49,688 nt of DNA from Candidatus Zhuqueibacterota bacterium (GTDB lineage Bacteria; Zhuqueibacterota; Zhuqueibacteria; Residuimicrobiales; Krinioviventaceae). Each line of letters begins with the position of its first letter. The stretch's first letter is position 1. The position numbers and the translations under genes are program-made. Positions 33,917 to 43,129 of this stretch are shown here, piece by piece. Under the pieces are notes generated by a model that saw nothing but the letters and a program-made list of their open reading frames with translations, had not been told where the DNA came from and made no database searches. Location: contig JAFGJB010000234.1 of assembly GCA_016929295.1 (NCBI GenBank), positions 1 through 49,688 on the forward strand, read 5' to 3'.

Positions 33917-36213
33917 CTTTTTGCTTCTTTATGCGATGACTTGGGGTATTCAATTCGTCCATGAAACCTGGCATTCAGTATCTTTTGAAAGGCGATGGAG
34001 ACCTTGGAGAGGTCCTGCAATGTCAAAGGCGATTCATCCAGTTCACCGCTTTTAAAACGCTCGTCGATGATTTGTTCGACCAGTCCTTTAATACGACTCG
34101 GCGTCGGGTCCTTCAGGGTTCTCGAGCTGGCCTCAATGGCATCCGCCATCATCACAATGGCAGTTTCACGAGATTGAGGACGAGGACCGGGATAGCGAAA
34201 TTCATCTTCTGATATGGAATCATCGTTGCTTTGCTCCAATGCTTTCTGATAAAAGTAGGCCATGAGCGATGTGCCATGATGCTGATAGATGAACGCTTCG
34301 ATTTCTTTGGGTAAACCGTATTCGCGAGCGACTTCGGCGCCGCGGCGAACGTGGTTTGCTAGTATGAGCGAGCTCATCGTGGGAGTCAATTTTTCCTGCG
34401 GATTTCTTCCTTTTGTCTGATTCTCAACAAAATACTCCGGCTTTTCCAATTTGCCAATATCGTGGTAATATGCGCCGACGCGCGCCAACAGCGCGTTGCC
34501 GCCGAGCGCCTCAGTGGCGGCTTCGGCAAGCATGCCGACCAGATAGCTGTGGTGATATGTCCCTGGTGCTTCCAAATGCAATTGGCGCAATAAAGGATGA
34601 TTAAAATCGGACAACTCTAGCAGCGTCATATCGGTTGTCAAATCAAATACCGATTCCAAAATGATGATGAGCAGATAGGCGATTCCGGGTGACAGGAATC
34701 CATTCAGCACACCAATCCACCAGTTACGCCACGTGGCAGAAAAATCAACATAGGAGACCAAACCATTGGCCAGGATGGCGAAAAGATACGCCGCGCTGAT
34801 GATCAATCCTGATCGCACGATCCAGATCCGAGTGCGCACCTTGCGCACTGTTTGTACAGCGATGGCGCCGACAAAGATGGATATGAAAGTGATTGCATAT
34901 TCGTTTCCCCTCAGGGCGCCAACCAGCAGAGCAACCGTGAGCGTGACAATCAATCCCACTCTGGTGTCAAAAAAGATGGTGATAATGAGTGACAGCGCCG
35001 AGACCGGCACAAAATAGGCGGTGTTATAGAGCGATGATTGAAATCGGTTCGATATAAAAGTCAGGATCGACAGAAGCAAAATATTCAAGCCAATCAATAA
35101 AAGTTTTTTGCGGTCGTTAAAGATTGCCGGTCGATCGCTAAAAAGATAGATGGCAAGCACAGCCAGGATGGAGAGCACGAGGAAGAATTTTCCGATGTTT
35201 GGCGGCAATTTTCGCCAGACCCCCTCCATTTCAATCCTCTCCGCTTTGGCCACGGCATAAGAGTTTAACTTTTCAATATGAGATCTGGTCACAACTTCGT
35301 GGCTATTGATAATCCGTTCCCCGTCAAGCACCTGATCTTTTGCGAGAGGTACGTTTGCTTCGGCCTGTTGAATGCGCGCTGCTGTTTCAGCTTGATCATA
35401 AATTACATTTGCACGAATGAAATGCTGACCAATGGCATAGGCAATTTTCACCTCTCGTTCATCCAGGTCCTCGTCTTCGCGCAGCATCTCGAGCAGCATC
35501 GCAGCGGCTTCGTTGCTATCGAGATAATACTGCAAAAGCTCCTCTTCCTCGATTCCACTGCTCCGGCGCACACTAATTTTATTCACATAGCTCGGGAAAC
35601 GTGCTTTCGATTGATCGAGGATTCCCGCTGCGTAGAGTTCCTGAAGAAGAGCAATGACTTTTTGTGTCACTTTTTCAAACTTTGCAACTCGCGGACCTGT
35701 CTCTTTGCTTTTGCCGGTATTCGCGGTGGATTCGAAAGCGTTCAATAACAGATTTACATCTTCATCTGAAATGACAATGCCGGCCTGAATGTAATGAGCC
35801 TTTATATTCTCGATTGCTGTCACTTTTCCCTTCAGGCTCACTTTGATGCGGCCGGCAAAATCCGATAATTCACTCAGTTGCCTGACTTGTACATCGCTAT
35901 CGACGACAAAGACGGGGACGACGCTTTCTCGCGCACTTTTTTTATCGTTCTCGTACTCTTCCGGGCTTTTCAACACCGGAAATGTGAAAGTGGCGATAAC
36001 CTGTTCATCGAGATATACCTGGCCTTCGCGCAAATCGGCATATTGAAACGACTTGCCTCTTGGGAACAGGAAAGTGATGATGAGGGCGAGAGCGAAAATG
36101 AGGATAATCTCGATATAATATCGCTTAACAAAGGCTCTTATGAGCGGATTTGTTGTATTCGAGACCAATCGATCCGAGGCGCTATTTCTTCTAAATCTTT
36201 TCAGAATATTCAA
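33913..36213 (-). CDS. 7TM-HD phosphohydrolase (PgpH-like cyclic-di-AMP phosphodiesterase)
   Basis: A 766-residue protein of the 7TMR-HD/YqfF family. An N-terminal helix (about 34-50) leads to an extracellular domain (about 55-325) and seven helices (about 340-530). The HD domain follows, with YHHSYLVGML, HD doublet at 584-585 (YYHDIGKLEKP), LANHVRRGAEVA and the later FIYQHHG. PgpH members degrade cyclic di-AMP to 5'-pApA and sense signals with the external domain. Neighbours phoH and ybeY are the usual companions. Start ATG at 36213, 27 bases after the phoH stop. Confidence 0.9.
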   Translation of the reverse strand: MNILKRFRRNSASDRLVSNTTNPLIRAFVKRYYIEIILIFALALIITFLFPRGKSFQYADLREGQVYLDEQVIATFTFPVLKSPEEYENDKKSARESVVPVFVVDSDVQVRQLSELSDFAGRIKVSLKGKVTAIENIKAHYIQAGIVISDEDVNLLLNAFESTANTGKSKETGPRVAKFEKVTQKVIALLQELYAAGILDQSKARFPSYVNKISVRRSSGIEEEELLQYYLDSNEAAAMLLEMLREDEDLDEREVKIAYAIGQHFIRANVIYDQAETAARIQQAEANVPLAKDQVLDGERIINSHEVVTRSHIEKLNSYAVAKAERIEMEGVWRKLPPNIGKFFLVLSILAVLAIYLFSDRPAIFNDRKKLLLIGLNILLLSILTFISNRFQSSLYNTAYFVPVSALSLIITIFFDTRVGLIVTLTVALLVGALRGNEYAITFISIFVGAIAVQTVRKVRTRIWIVRSGLIISAAYLFAILANGLVSYVDFSATWRNWWIGVLNGFLSPGIAYLLIIILESVFDLTTDMTLLELSDFNHPLLRQLHLEAPGTYHHSYLVGMLAEAATEALGGNALLARVGAYYHDIGKLEKPEYFVENQTKGRNPQEKLTPTMSSLILANHVRRGAEVAREYGLPKEIEAFIYQHHGTSLMAYFYQKALEQSNDDSISEDEFRYPGPRPQSRETAIVMMADAIEASSRTLKDPTPSRIKGLVEQIIDERFKSGELDESPLTLQDLSKVSIAFQKILNARFHGRIEYPKSSHKEAKR

Positions 36214-36240
36214 CGTTGCATCCTCAAACAGGCCAGGTAA

Positions 36241-37215
36241 TTATGGAATTTCTGTGCCGCTATAAGATTCATATGCTTTAATAATCCGGCGAACCAATCG
36301 GTGTCGCACAACATCTTTATCCGTCAGGTAGACGAAATCGATGCCATCAATCCCCTTCAGGATATCCTGGATTTCGACCAGGCCTGAAATGGTGTTATGG
36401 GGCAGATCTATTTGCGTCACGTCTCCGGTTATGATGGCCTTTGAATTTGGACCAAGCCGGGTCAGGAACATCTTCATTTGGGCGGAGGTGGCATTTTGCG
36501 CCTCGTCAAGGATGACAAAGCTGTTATTGAGCGTTCGGCCGCGCATATAGGCGAGGGGCACGACTTCCACTAGTCGTCCTTGAAACTGCTTTTTCAATTT
36601 TTCGCCCGGCACCATATCAAACAAGGCATCATACAAAGGCCTCAGGTAGGGATCAACTTTTTCCTGCAAATCCCCGGGCAAAAAACCCAAATTTTCGCCC
36701 GCTTCAACTGCCGGACGGCACAGAATAATTCTGTCGACAACTTTATCGCGCAATCGAGCCAGCGCGATAGCAACGGCCAGAAATGTCTTTCCTGTACCGG
36801 CAGGGCCGATGACAAAAAGGATATCGTTATGCCGGGCTGAGGTCCAGTAGGTCTCCTGACCGTCCGTTTTTGGCTTCACCACCCCGCGTTTTGTATACAA
36901 GATTGCCGAATCTGGTTCCGGCGCCTCGAGCTTATCCGCTTGCCAGTCTGCGAGCCGCACAACCGTCTCTATATCATCGTGATCAACAGCGCCTTTTTTA
37001 TTGATCATAAAAATGAGTTCGTTGACGACCTTTTCAGCGCGTGCAACCTGTTCTTCACTCCCCCGTAGAATGACTTCACCCCCCCGAGCAACGACCTTCG
37101 CGTCTAAAAAATTTGTGAGAAATCGAATATTAGCATCCTGAGCGCCGTAGAATGCGAGTGGATCAACACCTTTTATCAGAATTCTTTTCTCTACGGTTTC
37201 CGTCTCTACCCTCAA
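36241..37215 (-). CDS. phoH: PhoH-family ATPase
   Basis: A 324-residue PhoH-like P-loop protein, probably an RNA-associated ATPase. An N-terminal KH-like region (about 10-75) is followed by Walker A GPAGTGKT (137-144), DRIILCRPAVEAGENLGFLPG, Walker B VILDEAQ with Asp237-Glu238, and GDVTQIDLP. It starts with TTG at 37215; GGAG at 37226-37229 is ten bases upstream. An ATG nearer the site is in another frame and is rejected. It heads the phoH / 7TM-HD / ybeY / CNNM run, a widely conserved order linked to rRNA maturation. Confidence 0.92.
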   Translation of the reverse strand: MRVETETVEKRILIKGVDPLAFYGAQDANIRFLTNFLDAKVVARGGEVILRGSEEQVARAEKVVNELIFMINKKGAVDHDDIETVVRLADWQADKLEAPEPDSAILYTKRGVVKPKTDGQETYWTSARHNDILFVIGPAGTGKTFLAVAIALARLRDKVVDRIILCRPAVEAGENLGFLPGDLQEKVDPYLRPLYDALFDMVPGEKLKKQFQGRLVEVVPLAYMRGRTLNNSFVILDEAQNATSAQMKMFLTRLGPNSKAIITGDVTQIDLPHNTISGLVEIQDILKGIDGIDFVYLTDKDVVRHRLVRRIIKAYESYSGTEIP

Positions 37216-37230
37216 ATTTCACCATCTCCA

Positions 37231-37269
37231 ATAAAAAACTCTCAGCCCGAAAGAATCAGACCGAGAGTT
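37231..37269 (-). terminator. Rho-independent terminator after the LysM gene
   Basis: On the minus strand AACTCTC ... GAGAGTT pairs, and the inside extends to about 15 bp with GU pairs around a short loop. A T-rich run follows. It lies about 28 bases after the LysM gene stop and ends just before the ribosome-binding site of phoH, so it insulates the two units. Confidence 0.85.
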
Positions 37270-37297
37270 ACAGGTAAAAAACTATAGAAAAAGCCGA

Positions 37298-38137
37298 CTA
37301 TTCTGTGGGAATGACAAGGACAGTGTGGGGGAAGATCAAGTTAGGATCGTTCCCGATGATGCCTTTGTTCTTCTCATAGATTTTAGTCCAGGAACTTGGG
37401 TCGCCAAGAACTTGCGGATTTTGAGCAATCTTTTGTAGATAGTCACCTTTGGCAACGAGGTACTCATCCGCACCGACTTCGCGCTGGATTTTCAGCACCC
37501 AGTCGGGATAAATCAAATCAGGATCCTTGATCTGATCTAAATTGTACGAGTAAATTCTCATCCAATGGGTTGGATCACCGTAAATCTGGTCTTTGCCGGA
37601 AATTTTCCAGAGATAATCGCCAACAATGACTGTATACTCATCATAGACAGCCTTTGGCATCTTGTTGTTAATCTGGGTGAGCTTGCCTTCGATGGTGGCA
37701 ATCAAGTTTTGCATTTCAGTCAAAGCCGCGATTCTGTTGCCTTTCGCGGCAGCGAGATCTGCTGCGATTGCCTCAACTTCGTCGCGTTTCTTGAAAAGCT
37801 CTTCAGGCGTCAACGCCAGGAGTCCATCGCATCTTGCATTCAACGCTTCGAGATCCTTGCGGAATGCATCAACACCAGCTTGATCGGTGCCGATCTCTTC
37901 CAAAATAGCAGCCCAAACTTTATCAGTTTCAGCTTGTACAGCCTCCATCTCGCTTGTCAAAGCTTCGTTTGCTGTACCACAATCAGCCTTGCCCTTATCA
38001 GCGGCATCCAATCGTTGTTGCCACTCGGCCAGTTGCTTCTCATACTCTTCCATCGTCACTTTATCCTGAGCGAAGGAGAGGGAAGCAGCAAGCAAAACAA
38101 GGCTTAATACAATCGTCAGAAGTGGTTTATTTGTCAC
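37298..38137 (-). CDS. Exported LysM protein with coiled coil
   Basis: A 279-residue exported protein. The signal peptide TNKPLLTIVLSLVLLAASLSFAQ is cleaved near FAQ-DK. A long Glu/Ala-rich coiled coil (about 23-155, two Cys) comes next, and then two LysM domains: YTVIVGDYLWKIS (about 165-215) and YLVAKGDYLQKIA (about 225-275). LysM binds peptidoglycan, so it probably ties the wall to the membrane. The GTG at 38137 is preferred, with GGAGG (38146-38150) eight bases upstream; a TTG at 38152 overlaps that site. It follows the lipoprotein gene after 46 bases in the same unit. Confidence 0.88.
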   Translation of the reverse strand: MTNKPLLTIVLSLVLLAASLSFAQDKVTMEEYEKQLAEWQQRLDAADKGKADCGTANEALTSEMEAVQAETDKVWAAILEEIGTDQAGVDAFRKDLEALNARCDGLLALTPEELFKKRDEVEAIAADLAAAKGNRIAALTEMQNLIATIEGKLTQINNKMPKAVYDEYTVIVGDYLWKISGKDQIYGDPTHWMRIYSYNLDQIKDPDLIYPDWVLKIQREVGADEYLVAKGDYLQKIAQNPQVLGDPSSWTKIYEKNKGIIGNDPNLIFPHTVLVIPTE

Positions 38138-38183
38138 TTTGGTTCCCTCCAAGGGTTTTCAGGGTGATGACTGTTCATAGACT

Positions 38184-38453
38184 TTACATGGTGGCAAGAC
38201 GTTGGGAGACAGCCTGTTGTTCTTTCTTCATGTCTTCCAATGCTTGTTTCTTCTCAGCCAACTGGCCTTCAAGTGATGCTGTTTCGCTCTTGCAATCTGC
38301 CAATGCTTTTTCTGCAGCTTGTGCAGCAGCCTTGGTTTCTTCAAGAGCCTGAAGCTGTTGTTCATTGGCATGTTTTGTACAGCCGGTAAATGCCATTAAA
38401 ATCAATAGCATTGCAGCCATGACGACGACGCAAGTTCTCACTGCTTTTCTCAT
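38184..38453 (-). CDS. Small coiled-coil lipoprotein (Lpp-like)
   Basis: An 89-residue lipoprotein. The signal peptide (MRKAVRTCVVVMAAMLLILMAF) ends in a lipobox FTGC with the anchor Cys at 25. The mature part is a continuous charged coiled coil (about 29-89) rich in Ala, Glu, Lys and Gln, similar in style to Braun-type lipoproteins but without their terminal Lys. The ATG has GGAGG ten bases upstream. With the LysM protein it probably forms an envelope-stabilising pair, expressed from the strong promoter upstream. Confidence 0.82.
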   Translation of the reverse strand: MRKAVRTCVVVMAAMLLILMAFTGCTKHANEQQLQALEETKAAAQAAEKALADCKSETASLEGQLAEKKQALEDMKKEQQAVSQRLATM

Positions 38454-38545
38454 CTATGTAACACCTCCTTTCTAATCCTTTTTTCTTTTTGAGTTGTATT
38501 GAACGTGTTTAAGGTCTTTTAAATTACTACTTTAAAATCAAAATC

Positions 38546-38574
38546 ATATTAATAAAAAATCGACTAATTGTCAA
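38546..38574 (-). promoter_or_regulatory. Near-consensus sigma70 promoter for the lipoprotein/LysM unit
   Basis: On the minus strand TTGACA (38574-38569), a 17-base A+T-rich spacer and TAATAT (38551-38546) lie about 93 bases before the lipoprotein start. All six -35 bases and four of six -10 bases match, and spacing is ideal. A constitutive, strong promoter is likely, with a leader of roughly 85 bases. Confidence 0.75.
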
Positions 38575-38675
38575 GCGGAAAATGGATTTCGCGCAACAGT
38601 TGTTCATCAACTTTTCTGGCAGTGTCTTGAAGACTTGGCAACATTCATTTCCGGTTCATCTCACATAATGGAATG

Positions 38676-40433
38676 TTATTTCTTTATTTGTAGACCCAAC
38701 TCAATCAGCTGATCAATGTCGACTTCAGAAGGCGCCCCATCCATCAGCGATGTCGCGCTGGCCGTTTTTGGAAAAGCGATGACATCCCGTATCGATTGGC
38801 ATCCGGCCAGGACCATAATCAGTCGGTCAAATCCAAATGCAATGCCGCCATGCGGTGGTGCGCCATATTTGAGCGCTTCAAGCAAAAAACCAAATTTACT
38901 CTCGGCTTCTGCCGGCGATATTCGCAGCGCCTCAAACATTTTTTGTTGAACATGCTGCTGTGAAATTCTGATGCTGCCGCCAGCGATCTCCAGGCCATTC
39001 AGCACGAGATCATAAGCCCGAGCCCGAACGTGCTCCGGATCCGTGGTCATCTTTTCTTCATCTTGCGGCAATGGTGAGGTGAAAGGATGGTGCAGTGCGA
39101 CATAGCGATCGCGCTCGGGGCTCCATTCGAACAGGGGAAAATCGACAACCCACGTCAGGCTCATCCTTTTCTCATCGATGAGACCGAGCCGTTTTGCCAT
39201 CTCAATCCGCAGCTCGGCCAATATCTGTCGAGTCAGATCGCGCTCATCGCCGCAGATAAACAGCATATCGCCCTCGCGTGCATCAAAAGCCTCGATCATC
39301 GCGCGCGCCTGCTCTTCAGTGAAAAACTTTGCTGCCGATCCTTCGAGCACGCCGGCGCCGATCTTGATGGCGATCAAACCGCTGGCGCCACGCTGACGAG
39401 CCCAGGCTGCCAGATCATCTTGCTGCTTGCGCGAATAGCCGGCGCAACCGGGCGCACAGATGCCGGCGACAATCTTGCCGGCATGGACCGCCTGCACCAG
39501 GATATTAAAGTCACTGAATTTGACAATATTGGAGACATCGACGAGCTTTAAGACAAAGCGCAAATCAGGGCGGTCACTGCCATATTGGCGCATGGCCTCA
39601 TCATATGAGATCCGTGGAAATGGTCTTTCAATCTCGATGTCGAGCGTTTCCCGCAAAACGCGCGCCATCAATCCTTCCATGATCTCAAATATATCCTCTT
39701 CATCCACGAAGGACATTTCAATATCAATTTGGGTGAATTCCGGTTGCCTGTCGGCGCGCAAATCCTCATCTCTGAAACAGCGAACAATTTGGAAATATCG
39801 ATCAAAACCGGCAATCATGAGCAATTGCTTGTAGGTTTGTGGCGACTGGGGCAATGCATAAAATTTGCCACGCCACAGACGACTGGGCACGAGAAAATCG
39901 CGCGCTCCTTCCGGAGTGCTTTTCATGAGGAAAGGAGTTTCAATTTCCAAAAATCCTTGTTCTGAAAAATAGGTACGAACAAGCTGCGCAACGCGATGCC
40001 GCAAGATCAGGTTGTCTTGCATCTCCTGACGGCGAAGGTCCAGATAGCGATATTTTAGTCGAATATCTTCAGATGCGACGTTCTCGGCAAAAACATTAAA
40101 GGGCGGCGCTGATGCGGCGTTCAACACTTCCAGCTCCGTCGCCAAAACTTCAATCTCGCCGGTGGCGAGATTTTTGTTCATCATACCCTCCGGCCGTGAT
40201 TCCACAACGCCTTTAAAAGCCACTACCCACTCATTGCGCAGCTTTTTTGCCTCCTCGTATACCGCCGATTCCGGTCGAATGTTAATTTGCGTCAGTCCCC
40301 AGCGATCGCGCAAATCAATGAATATGATGCCGCCATGATCCCGGCGGCTCGCGACCCATCCCATGAGAACGACATGTTGATCAATATTTTGTGATGAGAG
40401 TGCACCGCAATTGTGAGTTCTTTTCCATTTCAT
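38676..40433 (-). CDS. aspS: Aspartyl-tRNA synthetase (bacterial type)
   Basis: A 585-residue class II synthetase. An OB-fold anticodon domain (about 1-110, VVLMGWVASRRDHGG) is followed by the catalytic core with FLEIETPFLMKSTPEGARDFLV and SPQTYKQLLMIAGFDRYFQI. A GAD insertion (about 280-420) is typical of bacterial enzymes, and motif 3 is GIAFGFDRLIMVL. The length fits the family. The start is the ATG at 40433 with AGGA eight bases upstream. Whether it also charges tRNA-Asn cannot be told. It is preceded, after 86 bases, by a GT9-like gene, and the strong lipoprotein promoter lies after it. Confidence 0.96.
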   Translation of the reverse strand: MKWKRTHNCGALSSQNIDQHVVLMGWVASRRDHGGIIFIDLRDRWGLTQINIRPESAVYEEAKKLRNEWVVAFKGVVESRPEGMMNKNLATGEIEVLATELEVLNAASAPPFNVFAENVASEDIRLKYRYLDLRRQEMQDNLILRHRVAQLVRTYFSEQGFLEIETPFLMKSTPEGARDFLVPSRLWRGKFYALPQSPQTYKQLLMIAGFDRYFQIVRCFRDEDLRADRQPEFTQIDIEMSFVDEEDIFEIMEGLMARVLRETLDIEIERPFPRISYDEAMRQYGSDRPDLRFVLKLVDVSNIVKFSDFNILVQAVHAGKIVAGICAPGCAGYSRKQQDDLAAWARQRGASGLIAIKIGAGVLEGSAAKFFTEEQARAMIEAFDAREGDMLFICGDERDLTRQILAELRIEMAKRLGLIDEKRMSLTWVVDFPLFEWSPERDRYVALHHPFTSPLPQDEEKMTTDPEHVRARAYDLVLNGLEIAGGSIRISQQHVQQKMFEALRISPAEAESKFGFLLEALKYGAPPHGGIAFGFDRLIMVLAGCQSIRDVIAFPKTASATSLMDGAPSEVDIDQLIELGLQIKK

Positions 40434-40519
40434 AGGGGACATCCTGTTTAGCGTTCCATTCAACTCTTGCATCGATCGGGGAATGAATTTATTACTATAT
40501 GAAAAAAAAGCAACGTCGA

Positions 40520-41071
40520 TCATTTGAACGAAAGAAGATAGTTCACGAGGGATTCATATGCGTATTCCGGCGGCGCTTCGGCTTTTTGGCGGAGCATAAA
40601 ATTATAAAATGCTTCACGATCCGGATGGTAAAAACCCACTCGCAAGCCGGCGCCAGACGTCCATGTGATGAGGACGTTGTTGAAATGAAAAGGAATGCTC
40701 AGATCCATGACCAGATCAAATGAAGCAGCTGCCAGTTTATGCTGAAAGCCCTTTTTCAGCGTGCAGAATCGCGATATATCCGCCAGCGAATATGTCATGA
40801 CGTCAATATCGGGGAGATCGACAACAGGCAGGCCGCCCTTCATCTCCTGCACGACAGTAATCTCGCATTGCCCAAATCTGGTCTTGAACGCTGGAATGAG
40901 CCGGCATGCCAAAATCGCTTCTGACGGCTCGGCCGGAAGGCAGACGAGCAATCTGTGCGTTTGCTGCAGTCGCTGCGAAACATCAAATGGCAGATTCTCT
41001 TTTTTATATCGCCCAGACTTTTTTATCCTGAACAACTGCAATGATTGTGCAAATTTCACTTGCGAGCTCAT
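40520..41071 (-). CDS. GT9-like fragment or DUF6913-like hypothetical protein
   Basis: A 183-residue protein resembling the N-terminal half of GT9 glycosyltransferases or the related short DUF6913-like proteins of Bacteroidota. LLVCLPAEPSEAILACRLIPAF corresponds to a Rossmann opening, and FDLVMDLSIPFHFNNVLITW followed by GAGLRVGFYHPDREAFYNFML matches the second half. No nucleotide-sugar binding C-terminal domain is present, so catalysis is doubtful. It may be a specialised short family rather than a truncation, since the end is clean. The start at 41071 has a GA-rich region upstream. Confidence 0.6.
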   Translation of the reverse strand: MSSQVKFAQSLQLFRIKKSGRYKKENLPFDVSQRLQQTHRLLVCLPAEPSEAILACRLIPAFKTRFGQCEITVVQEMKGGLPVVDLPDIDVMTYSLADISRFCTLKKGFQHKLAAASFDLVMDLSIPFHFNNVLITWTSGAGLRVGFYHPDREAFYNFMLRQKAEAPPEYAYESLVNYLLSFK

Positions 41072-41155
41072 TCTCTTCGCCTGACAATGCCAAGTCTATC
41101 AAAATTTAATATACTCATCCATTTGATGAAATTCAATCCTATTCTTCAGACAGCA

Positions 41156-43129
41156 TTAAAAATGCCATTCAAATTGAAATGAAAAATGGTTCTCACAGGG
41201 GCTGTAGACAATATCGTTTCCAGAGCCGATTGTCTCTTTATCATCGTACCAGGTGTTCGCATATTTCAAGTGTGTTCTGAGGTGTTGTGACAGCCAACAG
41301 GATAACAGCAAACAGGATCGCTTGCCGCGTCCGTTGAGCATCTTCAATCCCATGACTCCCGGGAGATCATTTTCATATTGATAAAATCGGTGTTCATAGG
41401 ACGGCACATCAAAAATCGAGCAGCGTATCTGCAGAGACCAGATGCGGCCGGGCCGCCAGCGAACATCCTGTGAGATCAAGGCGCCCAGTTGTCGCGGAGT
41501 CCTCGATAGACTTTGGTTATCAGCAAAAGAGGAGAACTCTATTCGTGAACGCAACCGTATTGATTTTGTCGGATCAATCGTCAGCTGTAATCGAACATTC
41601 GAACGATGTGGTCGCTGAATCCGCGGCGCCGCATTTCCATATTCATCGAGCTCGCTTACCCCTTTTTCCTTGTTCTCGGCGCGAAAACGAATGGCAACGG
41701 ATAAAATATCGGAAAACCGCCGTTCAATTGATCCCAGCAGTTCGACCCCCGAGCTCGGCATCGGGCATGATGTGTACGGCCAGGCAAAAAAGTACTGATC
41801 GAGAAAAAAGGAGAGGGTGGTATGATCATCCAGGTGATAACGCAGGCCAAAATAGACTCCTTTTTCATTGCGCGTGCCGTCACGCTCGGCGAAGCCAACA
41901 GCATAAAAATTATGAAAATGTCGATCATAGTGGCGAAAAAGGCCCGCGACTTCAATTTCCCCCAGGTCATACCACAGTCCGGCGACATACGCACGTCCGC
42001 CGGATTGCGATTGCGCAGCTTCTCCGAAAACATTCCACGATCCAGTCGCGAGATCATAATGAATGCCCGCCACTGTATTGTGGTCGCCGGAAAAATCAAA
42101 CTGATGAATGCCATCGTGGGGCGGGAATCGACTAGCGTAGCGTGAACCTTGCCAACTGCAGCCGATTCGCCCGCATTGTCTGGTGCCCACCTGGATGGAG
42201 GCGCCGCACACGAATTCCTCCAGCCGATCATATGTGGCGATTTCACCGGCGGTGCGATGCAAGCCCGAGGACGTGAGAGCCATGACGACGCCATCGTCAA
42301 TGCGGGCATCTTTATGAGTGTGGCTTGAAAAAACATGCATCTCGACCATCCCCAAACGCGCAGAAATGCCCACACCGCAAAAACCGTCATTCTCGGCCGC
42401 CGAGAGGTAAGGATAGAGGCCGCGACTGCGTTGCTTTGCCGGCGTGACCGGATCGCTTCCTTTGCTCATTTTACAGGATCCCCAGAAGACCAGGCCTTGC
42501 CCAAAGGAGGCTGAGAAGGACCCGGCAATGACGCGGGCGGCAATGAAGGGCAGCTCAATCATCACATAGCCGGCGCGAAAATCATCCCATGATCTCTCGC
42601 CGGCGTCTTTTTCACCGACAGCACCCACATGAACATTATCGGTGATCGAGCATCGCAGTCGATTGACGATCTTGAACCTGGAGCCCGAATAAAGTTGTTG
42701 CTGGAAAGCTCGTGAATCTTCGACTTGCCAAAACAGGCAATGCCGCCCTTGGGCGTGAAAAGGCAGAGAAATCCGACGTTTCCCAACCGTCAAAAACGGG
42801 CTGATTTTGTCATAGACGTGGCTAAAACCGCTCACTTTTTTGATGTCCTCGAGATTGTCAAATGGGCCATGTCGATATCGATGATGAACCAGACGGACGG
42901 CAAGCGTGGGCGATATCCACGGGATCGTGCACAACTGCTGCACCGACGCGTCATTGACATTCAACGGCGAATCCATGAGGGAATCGAGATATTCGAGCAC
43001 GGCTGCTTGCTCGTCCACTTGACCTTCAATGTCGATTATTTTTTCGACATCGATATCTCCTGCCTGTAGAAAACAGGCTGCCATCACAATCGCCCATGGC
43101 GCTCTGCTGATCGACAACAGCGATTTCAA
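41156..43129 (-). CDS. Helix-hairpin-helix protein with probable outer-membrane beta-barrel
   Basis: A 657-residue exported protein. The start is a TTG overlapping the stop of the upstream gene by four bases. A signal sequence (SLLSISRAPWAIVMAACFLQAG) precedes a HhH segment near residues 48-110 (SPLNVNDASVQQLCTIPWIS, then GPFDNLEDIKKVSGF), as in ComEA-type proteins. From about 115 to the end there are alternating aromatic/polar strands and the C-terminus is FSFQFEWHF, a usual pattern for an outer-membrane barrel with terminal Phe. I know of similar HhH-barrel architectures in FCB genomes, but their function is unknown to me. It is transcribed with the PorV-like gene. Confidence 0.75.
   Translation of the reverse strand: MKSLLSISRAPWAIVMAACFLQAGDIDVEKIIDIEGQVDEQAAVLEYLDSLMDSPLNVNDASVQQLCTIPWISPTLAVRLVHHRYRHGPFDNLEDIKKVSGFSHVYDKISPFLTVGKRRISLPFHAQGRHCLFWQVEDSRAFQQQLYSGSRFKIVNRLRCSITDNVHVGAVGEKDAGERSWDDFRAGYVMIELPFIAARVIAGSFSASFGQGLVFWGSCKMSKGSDPVTPAKQRSRGLYPYLSAAENDGFCGVGISARLGMVEMHVFSSHTHKDARIDDGVVMALTSSGLHRTAGEIATYDRLEEFVCGASIQVGTRQCGRIGCSWQGSRYASRFPPHDGIHQFDFSGDHNTVAGIHYDLATGSWNVFGEAAQSQSGGRAYVAGLWYDLGEIEVAGLFRHYDRHFHNFYAVGFAERDGTRNEKGVYFGLRYHLDDHTTLSFFLDQYFFAWPYTSCPMPSSGVELLGSIERRFSDILSVAIRFRAENKEKGVSELDEYGNAAPRIQRPHRSNVRLQLTIDPTKSIRLRSRIEFSSFADNQSLSRTPRQLGALISQDVRWRPGRIWSLQIRCSIFDVPSYEHRFYQYENDLPGVMGLKMLNGRGKRSCLLLSCWLSQHLRTHLKYANTWYDDKETIGSGNDIVYSPCENHFSFQFEWHF

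Noticed and set aside
38640-38677. AACATTC/GAATGTT hairpin at the end of aspS
   Set aside because: The loop is 24 bases and there is no T-tract; too weak to call a terminator.
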